Assembly (NCBI GenBank): GCA_002279705.1
Contig: NCCO01000018.1
Coordinates: forward strand, 1-55,473
Source of the DNA: Allobosea sp. 12-68-7
Lineage (GTDB): Bacteria; Pseudomonadota; Alphaproteobacteria; Rhizobiales; Beijerinckiaceae
Direction of reading: 5' to 3'
Length of the DNA: 55,473 nucleotides
The first letter of the stretch is position 1; every line of letters begins with the position of its first letter. Below, one piece after another: positions 25,587 to 34,193 of the stretch. A program made the translations under genes and the position numbers. Below the pieces are notes generated by a model. That model saw only the letters and a program-made list of their open reading frames with translations. It searched no databases and was not told where the DNA came from.

Positions 25587-25931
25587 ATGATCCCGGCCGG
25601 CCTGATGGTCGACCGTGTTCTACCGAAGCCTGATTAGATCGACATCATCACCAGCCCGCGCCAGCCGTCCGCTTCCTGCCCTGACTGCGCGACGATCTCC
25701 GAGCGGATCCACAGCCGATATGTTCGTCCGCTGTCCGATCTGCCTTGGCAGGGCCGCCCGGTGTCGTTGCTGGTCCAGGCGCGCCGCTTCCGCTGCTTGA
25801 ACCCTGCCTGCTCCTGGCAGACTTTCGCGGAACGCCTGCTCGGCGGCACCAAGCTGCGCATCCACAACCGCGACGGCCGGATTGCCGGCAGTGACAGTCA
25901 CGGTCGCGACCCGAATCCCCCGAAGGGCTGA
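25587..25931 (+). pseudogene. ISL3 transposase zinc-finger remnant fused to a DUF2188 tail
   Basis: From ATG 25587 the frame reads as the N-terminus of an ISL3-family transposase (LMVDRVLPKPD, stop TAG at 25635, then SASCPDCATISERIHSRYVR and ARRFRCLNPACSWQTFAERL). This includes the four-Cys zinc finger. After about 25845 the same frame continues as GRIAGSDSHGRDPNPPKG, which is the C-terminus of a DUF2188 protein like those at 28185 and 40093. Both partners are truncated. The fusion probably arose by insertion or deletion, and the internal stop argues against function. Confidence 0.75.
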
Positions 25932-25942
25932 GGGAGACGGCC

Positions 25943-26208
25943 ATGCAATTCCTGCACCACCGCGAGTACATGGAGGTCGGCGCCGTGGTGGTGGTCGACT
26001 GCGACCACAAGTGCAACGTCCAGGTGATGGGGGACGCTGACTTCGCCGCACTCCGTTCGGGGCGCCGCTATAGCTACCATGGCGGCTTCTACCGCCGTCT
26101 GCCGGCGCGGGTCGCCATGCCACACAGCGGGTGGTGGAACGTCACCTCGACCTGGCCAGCGGTTCGGCGACAATTTGCCACAGCATCCGCGTGCTCAGCC
26201 CCGTCTAA
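25943..26208 (+). pseudogene. DUF1883-like gene with 1-base frameshift
   Basis: Starts MQFLHHREYMEVGAVVVVDC and follows the DUF1883 pattern through RRYSYHGGFYRRLPARVAMP and SGWWNV. At about 26143 the frame slips. The neighbouring frame supplies the expected end (LDLASGSATICHSIRVLSPV, stop at 26206). Adding one base restores a protein of about 88 residues. The family function is unknown. It sits 11 bases after a DUF2188 tail. Confidence 0.7.
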
Positions 26209-26955
26209 CGGGCAATCGCCGACGGAACCGGATACCCGGCCGACATCTCAGCCGCCGTCCGGAACCCGCCACCTCTACAAAGCCGAGATCAGGAGCACCT
26301 CGGCGGGCAGCAGCGGCCCGCAAGCAACGTGGCCGAGGCCGGCCTAAGCCCAGCGACAAGGATCCTACCGGTATCGTAAAGCAATCACTCCGATATACAG
26401 ACGCGATCTAATAGACCGTGTCCAACTGACGCCGCCGAGCCACAAGCAGGCCGCGGCGCTCAAAAAGACGACAGCGTCAAAGGGCGCATGGAGTAGCCCC
26501 TTTCCGGAGGAGAAAGCCTTAAGGCGCACACCCTTCAGTGCGCCCCATGCCGAGCCAACGTCCGCTCGTTAAAGGGGGAGCCGGAGCTTGCAGTCAACTC
26601 TGGTACCGATCTGAACGACATCGGGCGTCCCCCCCGGCCCCGCTGCGGAGAGCTGTGGCCAGGCTCCATTCACAGCCTGGCCGTCCTGGCAACCGCAGTG
26701 AGGTCCGCCACTTCATCACCCGCGATAAGTCCCTTTTTACCGCGGGTGACACGAGGCTTGCCGCATTGGCCAACAGCCGCTGGAATCGTACCCGTTGGAG
26801 GTCCCGCCAGAGTACTCCGCCCTATTTCGGAACCCCGTCACAGGCTGCAGAGGCTCGAATTCGCCGTCGCGCGTCCGGCCCCGGCCTGATGCGTAGGTCA
26901 ACAACGGCGTGCCATCGGCGACCAACCGCGCATGCTTGTGCGTTCAACGGGGCAG
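26209..26955. other. Gap of degenerate sequence
   Basis: No gene is recognised. It contains one CGATATACA motif (26391-26399) and a nine-base perfect hairpin, GGCCAGGCT/AGCCTGGCC, at 26657-26682 without a T-run. The open frames are low-complexity and Arg/Pro-rich, typical of GC-rich shadows. The region looks like decayed mobile-element debris. Confidence 0.4.
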
Positions 26956-27150
26956 GGGGAGGGGAGGGCCCGCGCCGGCATGACGGCGGCGAAGCGGCGC
27001 GGCGTCCAGGTCGGACGGCCGCGCAAACTGACGCCGCACCAGGTGACGCATGCGCGCGGGCTGATCGAGACGGGACAGGAAACACGGGCAGGCGCGGCGG
27101 CGCTGCTCGGCGTTGATGAAAAAACGCTGTAGCGGGCGCTGAAGGGGTAG
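26956..27150 (+). pseudogene. Serine recombinase C-terminal remnant
   Basis: The frame EGRARAGMTAAKRRGVQVGR followed by PRKLTPHQVTHARGLIETGQ and GAAALLGVDEKTL is the linker and helix-turn-helix end of a resolvase/invertase. A TAG (27130-27132) interrupts it before RALKG and a second stop. The catalytic N-terminal domain with the active Ser is absent. It is an inactive relic of a Tn3-type resolvase or similar gene. Confidence 0.75.
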
Positions 27151-27234
27151 AAACCCCCGTATTGGACTTACACCCCCTCCAAGGGGGTCGAAGGTCACGC
27201 GCACCGCTGCGCGGCGCGTGTGAGCCTGTGCAGG

Positions 27235-27513
27235 TCAGAACGGGATATAGTCGGGCGCGGCGTCGGGCTGAGGCGCGTCGCGCTCCATCGCCTGAAGGCT
27301 GTCCATGTAGAAGCGCAGGACGCTGTTCATGTCCTGCTGCCAGGTCATGCCGTCTGGCTGGTTCTGCTGGAACCACGACACAACGTCGGCGTCGATCTGC
27401 ATGGTAATAGTGGCCTGCGCCGGTCGCTTCGCCGGCGTCGCAGCGGCGGCGAATTCAGGCAAAGCATCTGGCGCATTATAGTCCGGCACAATAAAACCTG
27501 ATTTAAATAACAA
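27235..27513 (-). CDS. BrnA-like antitoxin without a visible toxin
   Basis: A 92-residue protein with a BrnA-type ribbon-helix-helix C-terminus: ATITMQIDADVVSWFQQNQP followed by MNSVLRFYMDSLQ. The start is TTG at 27513 (a GTG lies eight codons in). A BrnT toxin would normally be encoded just upstream on the same strand, but that stretch (27514-27605) is short, AT-rich and non-coding. It is therefore an orphan antitoxin or a plain regulator. Confidence 0.65.
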   Translation of the reverse strand: MLFKSGFIVPDYNAPDALPEFAAAATPAKRPAQATITMQIDADVVSWFQQNQPDGMTWQQDMNSVLRFYMDSLQAMERDAPQPDAAPDYIPF

Positions 27514-27605
27514 GACTTCATTATGCGGTATTATTTGTTTACACTTTATTTCCTATCTTGATAAACGGCACGGAAGTCGGCGCGCCGTTTACCGATTCGG
27601 CGGCA

Positions 27606-27884
27606 TCAGGAAACCGGCTTCCTGGCCTCCTGCGCCTTTTCACGGATCGCCTTCCGGTACGCGTCCTTCATGCCGCCGGCTATCTGCATCACCATGGCGT
27701 TGTTGCGGTACGGAGCGGTTTTGCTGTCGATGGCGGATTCCATCTGCCGGATCGCACCCTGGACGCTGGCCGGATCGTGGGGGTCGAATTGCAGCGTCGC
27801 AATCGTGCCGTCGAGGGACTGGAAAGCGCGCTGCGCGTCCTTCAGCTCGCGCTGAAGCTTGTCGAGGCCTGTTATCTTGATCAT
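27606..27884 (-). CDS. Small helical protein, function unknown
   Basis: A 92-residue soluble protein, MIKITGLDKLQRELKDAQRA onwards, with long helices and a basic C-terminus (AYRKAIREKAQEARKP). The ATG at 27884 is used. It lies 10 bases after the DUF3892 gene and probably shares its transcript. It resembles short phage- or plasmid-borne accessory proteins; no function can be assigned. Confidence 0.65.
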   Translation of the reverse strand: MIKITGLDKLQRELKDAQRAFQSLDGTIATLQFDPHDPASVQGAIRQMESAIDSKTAPYRNNAMVMQIAGGMKDAYRKAIREKAQEARKPVS

Positions 27885-27894
27885 CGGGCGGTTC

Positions 27895-28179
27895 CTAGCA
27901 TTCCTGCTGCGCGAGCAGGTTGTCTGCCCATTTGTCGTTGGCGTAGGTCTGGATGAACTTGTTGCCGGCTCTGCTGGTCCTGACGCCGACCCAGACCCTG
28001 GTGTTTCCCTCCTGCACGTAAAACCGATGGGTCTTGGCTTCGATGAAGGCCGCGATATTCGGAACCGTGTCCTGCCAGCGGCCCTGCCCGTCAGGCTTGG
28101 GGCCGCCCGCATGCGTGATCCTCTCGTGCGGGCTGTTGCGGTCGGGCTTGTGGATGCAGTCGATGCGGTAGTCGGCCAT
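27895..28179 (-). CDS. DUF3892 domain protein
   Basis: A 94-residue protein starting MADYRIDCIHKPDRNSPHER and continuing with ITHAGG and FIEAKTHRFYV. It matches the DUF3892 pattern of small proteins common on mobile DNA and near DUF2188 genes. Full length for the family. It is second in a minus-strand series of four short genes (28610 to 27606). The function is unknown. Confidence 0.8.
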   Translation of the reverse strand: MADYRIDCIHKPDRNSPHERITHAGGPKPDGQGRWQDTVPNIAAFIEAKTHRFYVQEGNTRVWVGVRTSRAGNKFIQTYANDKWADNLLAQQEC

Positions 28180-28184
28180 GATGG

Positions 28185-28412
28185 TTATCCCTTCGGCGGA
28201 AACGGATCGTTGCCATAGGAGTCACTGTCGCGGATGCGGCCGTCCGGCCGATGGGTCACGACTTCGACCTGGTCGCGCCGACCCCATTCGCGGGCCTGCT
28301 CGATGGCCTGGCGCTGCGTGTCGTGGCGCGAGCTGACGCGCTCCGCCCCTTCGCGCCGCGTGGCCCACCCACCGTCATGGGGGACCACGTGAATGTCCTT
28401 CTTCTTGCTCAT
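28185..28412 (-). CDS. DUF2188 domain protein
   Basis: A 75-residue protein, MSKKKDIHVVPHDGGWATRR to GRIRDSDSYGNDPFPPKG, a textbook DUF2188 pattern. The family is often linked to defence or stress loci but has no proven activity. The spacing to the DUF3892 gene is 5 bases. A paralogue is at 40093 and a fused tail at about 25850-25931. Confidence 0.85.
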   Translation of the reverse strand: MSKKKDIHVVPHDGGWATRREGAERVSSRHDTQRQAIEQAREWGRRDQVEVVTHRPDGRIRDSDSYGNDPFPPKG

Positions 28413-28430
28413 GCTGGTTCTCCTTGTTCG

Positions 28431-28610
28431 TCAGCGCGCCGGCGGGACGGAGGGGAACCGCTTGCCGGAGAGCACCTCGGAGACGCGGCCCTGGTTCAGC
28501 CCGAGCGCGGCAGCGATCTCGTGCTGGAAGAAGCTCGTCGTGGCGGCGAGCTTCTTGATCTGCGCGGCCAGCTCAGCCGTGAGCCGGGCGCGCGTGGTGG
28601 GGGTGGCCAT
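28431..28610 (-). CDS. Small helix-turn-helix DNA-binding protein
   Basis: A 59-residue protein from ATG 28610, essentially one HTH: LTAELAAQIKKLAATTSFFQ, then HEIAAALGLNQGRVSEVLSG. It starts 30 bases from a 12-base operator-like inverted repeat that it may bind. It is first in the short-gene series running down to 27606. Confidence 0.75.
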   Translation of the reverse strand: MATPTTRARLTAELAAQIKKLAATTSFFQHEIAAALGLNQGRVSEVLSGKRFPSVPPAR

Positions 28611-28639
28611 GATGAAAATCTTCTGCTGTTGCCGTCGGA

Positions 28640-28716
28640 TCAATCAGACGATGATGTGCATATAAGTCGTCCGCCACGGCTGCGCAACCATCCGCCTGAC
28701 GAATTCGTCTGATTGA
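28640..28716. promoter_or_regulatory. Paired operator in divergent promoter region
   Basis: TCAATCAGACGA at 28640-28651 recurs as its exact reverse complement at 28705-28716. The second copy abuts a 12-base palindrome, GACGAATTCGTC (28698-28709). The pair lies between the divergent HTH gene (start 28610) and XRE gene (start 28778), a classic place for mutual repression or looping. Confidence 0.7.
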
Positions 28717-28777
28717 CCGTACGGGACACGCCAGTTACCCTCGAAGGGCAGCAAAACCAGAACAAAGAGAGAACTTC

Positions 28778-29113
28778 TTGCCCGTCACACTCGCCCAACG
28801 CCTCAAGGAGCTTCGGCTGAAGAGCGGACAGTCCCTTCAGGATGTCGCCGACGCCGTGAAGGCGTCGAAGGCCCATGTCTGGGAACTGGAAACCGGAAAG
28901 AGCAAAAATCCCTCGGTCGATCTGCTGACCAAGCTGGCGGAGCATTTCCGGGTATCGGTCGCGCAGCTGATCGGCGAAGACCCTGGCGCGCCGCAGGAAG
29001 ACCCTGAGCTTGTCGCGCTGTTCCGGGACCTGAAGGGCCTGACCACGGGGGACCGCGCCGTCCTGCGCTCCACCATCCGCGCGATGAAAAAGGTGAGGGA
29101 AGGCGACGGATGA
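28778..29113 (+). CDS. XRE-family transcriptional regulator
   Basis: A 111-residue protein with an N-terminal Cro/CI-type HTH (LAQRLKELRLKSGQSLQDVA to FRVSVAQLIGED) and a helical C-terminus. The start is TTG after GAGAGAA. It overlaps the ImmA/IrrE peptidase gene by four bases, a pairing known for repressor plus repressor-cleaving protease. It probably binds the paired operator upstream. Confidence 0.88.
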   Translation: MPVTLAQRLKELRLKSGQSLQDVADAVKASKAHVWELETGKSKNPSVDLLTKLAEHFRVSVAQLIGEDPGAPQEDPELVALFRDLKGLTTGDRAVLRSTIRAMKKVREGDG

Positions 29114-29991
29114 ATTTCAGCCGGATGGACCTGGCGGACTGCGCCACGCCGGAAGCGATGCTGGCGGAGATCGAGAAGCTACAGGCCGGCGCATTCCCGA
29201 TCGCGGTGCCGATCGAGGACTGGGCGGCGGCGCTCGACATCGCCGCGATCGAGACCCTCGAAACTGAAGGCTTCGAGGGCGGGCTGATGATGTTCGCCGA
29301 CCGCAGCAGCGGGACGATCCTGGTGAACAAGGCTGCCGGCTGGCGGCGGCGGCGGTTCACCATCGCCCATGAGTTGGGCCATTTCCTGCTGCCCTGGCAC
29401 ACGCCGCGCAATGGCGAGGCCTTCCGGTGCTCGAAGAAGGACATGGCGGTTTTCCGCACCCAGCCGGGCGGCGACCGCTATGTCGAAATGGAAGCTCAGG
29501 CCAATCGCTTCGCGGCCGGCGTCCTGATGCCGTCCGCGCCGTTTCGCGCGGACCTGCGGGCGCGCCGGCATTTCGAGGTCTCGCACATCGTCGAGCTGGC
29601 CGACCGCTACGACGTGAGCAAGGAAGCTTGTGCGCGCCGCTGCGCCGATCTGCATGACGACGCCATTGCCGTCGTCGTTTCCAGAGATGGAATCTTCCAG
29701 CGGGCCTATCGGGGATCTGACTTTCCGCGCTTCAGCGTGGCGGCTGGTCATCCGCTGCCGCCCGCTTCAGTTGCCAGCCGTGCAACGCTCGCGGCCGAGC
29801 AGGTGTCGGCCTGGCACGAGTTGGCTGCCGATCACTGGCTGGAACGCGCGCGCGGGACCCTCTGCGAACAGACCCTCGGCCAGCAGGGCGGGTTTCGGCT
29901 GACGCTCCTGACCTTCGACGAAGGAGAGGCTGAAGAGGAGGAGGAAGTCGAGCGGGCCTGGGCGCCGCCGTCCTTCCGAAAGCGGCCCTGA
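29110..29991 (+). CDS. ImmA/IrrE-type metallopeptidase
   Basis: A 293-residue protein. The zinc-binding HELGH motif is at residues 87-91 in RRRFTIAHELGHFLLPW, with a downstream EMEAQANRFAAGVLMP segment that supplies the third ligand. Such enzymes cleave XRE repressors after DNA damage or phage signals. Coupled to the XRE gene before it, it forms a two-gene switch. An acidic C-terminal tail (EGEAEEEEEVE) is notable. The pair faces the CD-NTase operon tail to tail, 78 bases away, reminiscent of CapH-CapP control of CBASS. Confidence 0.88.
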   Translation: MNFSRMDLADCATPEAMLAEIEKLQAGAFPIAVPIEDWAAALDIAAIETLETEGFEGGLMMFADRSSGTILVNKAAGWRRRRFTIAHELGHFLLPWHTPRNGEAFRCSKKDMAVFRTQPGGDRYVEMEAQANRFAAGVLMPSAPFRADLRARRHFEVSHIVELADRYDVSKEACARRCADLHDDAIAVVVSRDGIFQRAYRGSDFPRFSVAAGHPLPPASVASRATLAAEQVSAWHELAADHWLERARGTLCEQTLGQQGGFRLTLLTFDEGEAEEEEEVERAWAPPSFRKRP

Positions 29992-30069
29992 GTTGCTCCG
30001 GACTGAGCCTAGAGGGCGGATTGGCGGCGCTGCGGCCGACGGTGAAGAAGTCGGCTGATTCAGCCGCCA

Positions 30070-30843
30070 TTATTCGGGAATCAGCTTTTTGACTTCTGCT
30101 TCTGCGGTAAACGGCATTTCGTCTTTTTCAAGCTTTCGGACCTGAGCAACGATCTGTTTTGCCCGTTCGATTTTGTCACGACGCCACTGCTCATTTACGC
30201 CCGACGTGGTCAGAGTGTCGAAAACAGTGAAAAGATAATCTCTCTGGTTATAAACAGCACAGTAGGATTGATTCATCATCCACTTTTCGAAGGAGAATGA
30301 ATCGAACACATAGCCCGCTTTCGCATTCCAGAATTTAGCCAGCCTGATTGTCGGTTTCAGAAGATACAGGTTGGCCTTGTTCGCAGCTTCCAGGCTCTTG
30401 TTAAAGTCGTTCGGGTTAGTACTCTGCCATCCGCCCGAACCGTTGGGGATCTGATAACCGCTCCATACTTCCGGCAATGCGGGGACCAGATCGAATTTGA
30501 TGTGGTTCAGCTGCAAGACGATAGTCGGGCTGGATTGCTTAATTTCCGAGGTCGAATAGTAGGTCTCAACGAATCGCCTCACGCGGTCCAGGTAGGTCTG
30601 TGGCGTATATCCGCTTTCACTGAACACGATCATATAATCGATGTCGGAATGCTCATCCATCGGGCGCGGCAGGATGGTGTCGCGCGTGGAGGAGCCGAAC
30701 CGAAAATGCTCTTTCAGGCCGGTCGGAAAATGGTATCCGAGCCTGGTTTTCAGCGTCGAGATTGAAGTGGTGATCGAGTTTTTTTCGTCGCCGGACAACA
30801 CAGCATCACTGGCGCGCTTCTGCAAATAGCCGAGCACAGACAT
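30070..30843 (-). CDS. CD-NTase (SMODS-type nucleotidyltransferase)
   Basis: A 257-residue enzyme predicted to make a cyclic oligonucleotide signal on infection. The polymerase-beta-like active site is intact: FGSSTRDT (Gly50-Ser51), DIDYMIVF (Asp67, Asp69) and KFDLVPAL (Asp118). The nucleotide specificity cannot be read from sequence. The ATG overlaps the stop of the SLATT effector gene by one base. It is the last gene of the five-gene minus-strand operon. Its base composition is lower in GC than the rest, a sign of separate acquisition. Confidence 0.88.
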   Translation of the reverse strand: MSVLGYLQKRASDAVLSGDEKNSITTSISTLKTRLGYHFPTGLKEHFRFGSSTRDTILPRPMDEHSDIDYMIVFSESGYTPQTYLDRVRRFVETYYSTSEIKQSSPTIVLQLNHIKFDLVPALPEVWSGYQIPNGSGGWQSTNPNDFNKSLEAANKANLYLLKPTIRLAKFWNAKAGYVFDSFSFEKWMMNQSYCAVYNQRDYLFTVFDTLTTSGVNEQWRRDKIERAKQIVAQVRKLEKDEMPFTAEAEVKKLIPE

Positions 30844-31358
30844 CAGGGCTTGTCCTTGTCCACAACGTGCGTCGCTTCGCCGGCGTCGATGCCTTTCTTT
30901 GCCTTCTGAAAGTCCCGGTTCGAAAACTGTGGGCTGGCCTGATTCAGTTCGTTGCGGCGCTTGGTGAAGGTGGCGAGGGTGGCGATAGCGGCGGACGCAT
31001 CGCCGGCCTGGTCGATCTCGATTTCGCGGAAAATGCGGGCGTCATTCCGTAGCGTCAGATACTGGTCGCCGGCGCTCTTATGGGCCGCCCCGCGCTCCGA
31101 TGGCTTCAGGAATGTCATTAGCGACGTGAGGATGGCGACGATCGCTGACATGCCGCCAGCAACCGTGGCGTAGTCCTTAAAGAAAGCCGTTCCGGCTAGG
31201 GCGCTCAGGATCACGGACGGAACGCCAAGCCAGGAATTAAGGGCGGTCCAGCGTTCCCCGGCGTTGAAATGCGCCTTGCCAGAATGAATGCAGTCTTCCT
31301 CGATCCGGAGGATTTCGGTGCGGATCTTTTCAAACGGATCTTCGCCTGTTTCACTCAT
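30843..31358 (-). CDS. SLATT domain two-transmembrane effector
   Basis: A 171-residue protein with an N-terminal helix, two membrane segments (about 49-66, [16 protein letters not shown], and 70-92, [19 protein letters not shown]) and a C-terminal helical region with [18 protein letters not shown]. This is the SLATT architecture. SLATT proteins pair with SMODS enzymes and are thought to permeabilise the membrane on signal. The ATG at 31358 overlaps the endonuclease stop by four bases. Confidence 0.85.
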   Translation of the reverse strand: MSETGEDPFEKIRTEILRIEEDCIHSGKAHFNAGERWTALNSWLGVPSVILSALAGTAFFKDYATVAGGMSAIVAILTSLMTFLKPSERGAAHKSAGDQYLTLRNDARIFREIEIDQAGDASAAIATLATFTKRRNELNQASPQFSNRDFQKAKKGIDAGEATHVVDKDKP

Positions 31359-32104
31359 TGGGCGGTGCTCCGCGCCGCCTCGGCCGCGATGTGCCCGGCG
31401 AACGCACTCACAAACGCTTTCAGGCTCGTCAGCTCCGACATGTCGCTGTAAGCGCCGCCCGCTACTGCCGCACGCTCGGATGTCAGGGTGCAGGCAGCGG
31501 TGTAGAGGTTTTCCCGTACCAGACGCTGGCAAAGCAGGTCGTATCTTTGCAGGTAGGAGGCGTTTTTAAATTCCGGGAACACCGGAAAATGCTTCGAAGC
31601 TTCGCGCTTTCCTGGCCGGCGCGATTTTGGCGCATCCTCCACCATCACAAGCCAGCCGACGAAGGGACGTGAATGGGGTCCGAAAGCCCCTTCTCTGTAA
31701 GCTGTCCAGAAGTCATGCGCGGTGCCGATGGATTCCTCGGCGCGATTATTCGCGTTGTTGCCAAAAGACGGGCCTACATGGCTTTTCATTTCGACGGCGG
31801 CGATCAGGCGGCCGTCGAGGATCACCAGCACGTCCCATAGCTTCGTCGGCCGGAAGTAGCCGGGCAGCGTCAGCACCGGCCTGTGGCGGTAGATGGAGGC
31901 ATGCGCGAGGCCATTGGCCTCCACCAGATCGATGATAAGCGCGGTGAAGCCGTCCATGGTGTTGCCGGCGGTGACGGCTCCGCGCTCGCCCTGGTCAAGC
32001 TTGCCAGCTTCGGCCTTGGCCTCGAGCGCCTTCTTCCGGTTGCCCCAGAAGGCCATCGTCGCGTCGCGCGCCTTGCGTTCGTAATCCACCAGATCAAGCG
32101 CCAT
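31355..32104 (-). CDS. PaeR7I-family type II restriction endonuclease
   Basis: A 249-residue enzyme of the PaeR7I/XhoI type (family specificity CTCGAG). The PD-(D/E)xK core appears as [12 protein letters not shown] with Asp91 and [10 protein letters not shown] with Glu105 and Lys107. The family motifs [15 protein letters not shown] and [15 protein letters not shown] are present. Full length. It starts 8 bases after the methyltransferase and overlaps the SLATT gene by four bases, so restriction and effector genes are translationally coupled. Confidence 0.88.
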   Translation of the reverse strand: MALDLVDYERKARDATMAFWGNRKKALEAKAEAGKLDQGERGAVTAGNTMDGFTALIIDLVEANGLAHASIYRHRPVLTLPGYFRPTKLWDVLVILDGRLIAAVEMKSHVGPSFGNNANNRAEESIGTAHDFWTAYREGAFGPHSRPFVGWLVMVEDAPKSRRPGKREASKHFPVFPEFKNASYLQRYDLLCQRLVRENLYTAACTLTSERAAVAGGAYSDMSELTSLKAFVSAFAGHIAAEAARSTAQ

Positions 32105-32112
32105 GCTGTCCC

Positions 32113-33885
32113 CTACTCGCCGTTGCCGCCAAGGGCGGCGCGCTCGGTGGCGGTAAGGCCGTAGAGCTGAAAAACTGCCTTGTTGCAGGCGTCGCGGTCG
32201 TCCCTTGCCGCGGCGTCGATCAGGGCGCGTCTGGTCGCTTCTGGCACGTCGCGCCAAGCCGGGACGCGGATGCGGCGCAGATACTGCGCCTGGAAGCGCA
32301 GGAAGCCGCCGTGCATCTTGGTCGAATAGGCGGCAACGAACAGGCGGGCGATGCCGGACAGCAGCACGGCCTGAAGCGCCTTCAGGTCCCAAGTGTCGGA
32401 CGTGATGAAATACAGGTTGTGGTGCGGGTAGAGCTGGCCGTCCTCATGGACGATATGCGCCTGGCCCTTGATGTCGGGGATCAACAGCTTCGGCTTCGCG
32501 GCGATGGCCGGATAGATGCGGTCGATGGTGCGATACCAGTTGGCGGGTGCTTTCTGCGCGACGTGCCGCCCGGCGATTTCAGCCTTGTGCCCTTCGAGAT
32601 ACGCTTTCAGGCGCGGATAATCGTCGAGGTTTACAAGGCCGCCCTCGTCCCTGAACGGGTTCACGACGCCAAAGCCGCGCCATTGAACCGTGCCGCCTTG
32701 AATGTCGCGGGTCATGACCAGGGGCAGCTTGCGGTCAGGCTCCACGTCGAGCGCGTCAAAGAGGCCGATGAAGGCCTGATCCGCGCCGGTCGCGACGCCA
32801 ATCCCGACCTTGCAGCCGGCCTCTTCCAGGGGCGGGAATGTCATCTCCAAGCGGCGGACAAGCGCGAGCTGGTTCGATGATTCCAGTATCCAGGGATCTG
32901 ATCCGGCGGCGACGCCTTCGACCTCGCGGACGGACTGGCTGTCCTTGGGCAGTTTTGGGGCCGTCAGGTCGGCCGAGAGCTGCGCCAAGCCAGCGGCGCT
33001 GATCTCGGGGCGGTGGGCAACGCGGGTCGCCTTGCGCCGCTCTTTCCCTCCAGGCCTGCCCTTTGCCGCGGGGCGCGCGATGATGGTGATGGCGGGATAG
33101 GCGATCACGTCGGTGTGGAAGGCGGGTGTGCCGAACATATCGACGTAGGTTTTTAGGTGGAAACGCTCCGCAACCAGCTGGCGCAGCGGGCCACCATAGC
33201 GGTTCTTCATCCAGCGGTCGGCGCAGATGAAGCCCAGCTGCCCACCCTCCTCGAGCTGCGTCAGGGATCGCTCGATGAAGGGGATGTAGAGGTCGGCGCG
33301 GTCATACACGGTCGCGTAGCGCGCCCGGTATGCGGCCAGCAGCGCGTCGTGGATCTGCTCCTGCCGCACATAGGGCGGGTTGCCGACAACGAAGTGGAAG
33401 CGGCCGGGCAGGTCGATCAGCAGGAAGTCGCCCTGGATCAGCCAGGAGTCGGCCAGGTCGCGCGCTGCCGCCGGTACCATCCCGTGGCCGGTTAGCCGGG
33501 CGATAACGGTCAGGCGGGTGGCCGTGAAGGTGACGCGGTGCAGCTCCACCGCGCGGATGCGGTCGGACAGGGCGGCGACAGGATCGCGCCCGCGCTCGGG
33601 CGAGGCCTGCCAGGCGGTCATCAGCCGGTCGATGACAGGCAGCAGAAAGTCGCCGTCGCCGAAGGAGGGTTCGAGCAGCCGCATGCGGTGCAATGGCTGG
33701 TCCGACGTGTAGCCGGACAGATCGAGGATGAAATCCACCACTTCGCGGCGGGTGAAAATCGCGCCGCGTTCCTCGATGCCGCCGCTGGCCATGTTCTCGG
33801 AAGCGGCGGCAACGGGGCAGAGGGCGGGCAGCGACGGCTGAAGGGCGCGGCGCGGCGCGGCGGCGATGGAATCCCTTGCCCTCAC
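32113..33885 (-). CDS. PaeR7I-type DNA adenine methyltransferase (Eco57I-like)
   Basis: A 590-residue enzyme that should protect CTCGAG sites. Motif I is [10 protein letters not shown] (about 71-80) and the catalytic motif is GNPPYV (about 168-173), the N6-adenine type. The large C-terminal half should hold the target-recognition domain. The GTG at 33885 overlaps the HigA-like stop (GTGA); an internal ATG at 33792 is an alternative start at [19 protein letters not shown], where family similarity begins. Confidence 0.88.
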   Translation of the reverse strand: MRARDSIAAAPRRALQPSLPALCPVAAASENMASGGIEERGAIFTRREVVDFILDLSGYTSDQPLHRMRLLEPSFGDGDFLLPVIDRLMTAWQASPERGRDPVAALSDRIRAVELHRVTFTATRLTVIARLTGHGMVPAAARDLADSWLIQGDFLLIDLPGRFHFVVGNPPYVRQEQIHDALLAAYRARYATVYDRADLYIPFIERSLTQLEEGGQLGFICADRWMKNRYGGPLRQLVAERFHLKTYVDMFGTPAFHTDVIAYPAITIIARPAAKGRPGGKERRKATRVAHRPEISAAGLAQLSADLTAPKLPKDSQSVREVEGVAAGSDPWILESSNQLALVRRLEMTFPPLEEAGCKVGIGVATGADQAFIGLFDALDVEPDRKLPLVMTRDIQGGTVQWRGFGVVNPFRDEGGLVNLDDYPRLKAYLEGHKAEIAGRHVAQKAPANWYRTIDRIYPAIAAKPKLLIPDIKGQAHIVHEDGQLYPHHNLYFITSDTWDLKALQAVLLSGIARLFVAAYSTKMHGGFLRFQAQYLRRIRVPAWRDVPEATRRALIDAAARDDRDACNKAVFQLYGLTATERAALGGNGE

Positions 33886-34193
33886 AGTAGCCTCGGCTGA
33901 CGGCTGTTACGCACGTCGGTGATGGTGCGGACGCGGATCGCGTCTTCGCGCTTGCGGGCCAGTGCCAGGTCGTGGGCCATCTGGAGGTGCAGCCAGGTTT
34001 CCGGTGCGCCGCCGAAAGCTTTGCTGAGGCGGATCGCCATCTCGGCGGAGATGCCCGCCTGTCCGTTGACCAGGTTGTTCAGGGCCTGCCTGCTGACGCC
34101 CAGCACCTTCGCCGCCTCGGTGACGGTGAGGCCGAGCGGTTCAAGGCAGTCATGGCGGACGGCGTGTCCGGGGTGGGGTCGACCAGGGTTCAT
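33882..34193 (-). CDS. HigA-type XRE regulator heading the R-M operon
   Basis: A 103-residue protein of the HigA/VapI antidote type: [40 protein letters not shown], then [14 protein letters not shown]. No HigB toxin is encoded beside it; the space upstream carries only a 12-codon leader. Its place where C-protein genes sit in many R-M systems suggests it controls timing of the methyltransferase, nuclease and effector genes. It is coupled by overlap to the methyltransferase. Confidence 0.82.
   Translation of the reverse strand: MNPGRPHPGHAVRHDCLEPLGLTVTEAAKVLGVSRQALNNLVNGQAGISAEMAIRLSKAFGGAPETWLHLQMAHDLALARKREDAIRVRTITDVRNSRQPRLL

Noticed and set aside
27514-27605. A BrnT toxin gene next to the BrnA-like antitoxin
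   Set aside because: The stretch is AT-rich and too short for a toxin of about 90 residues.
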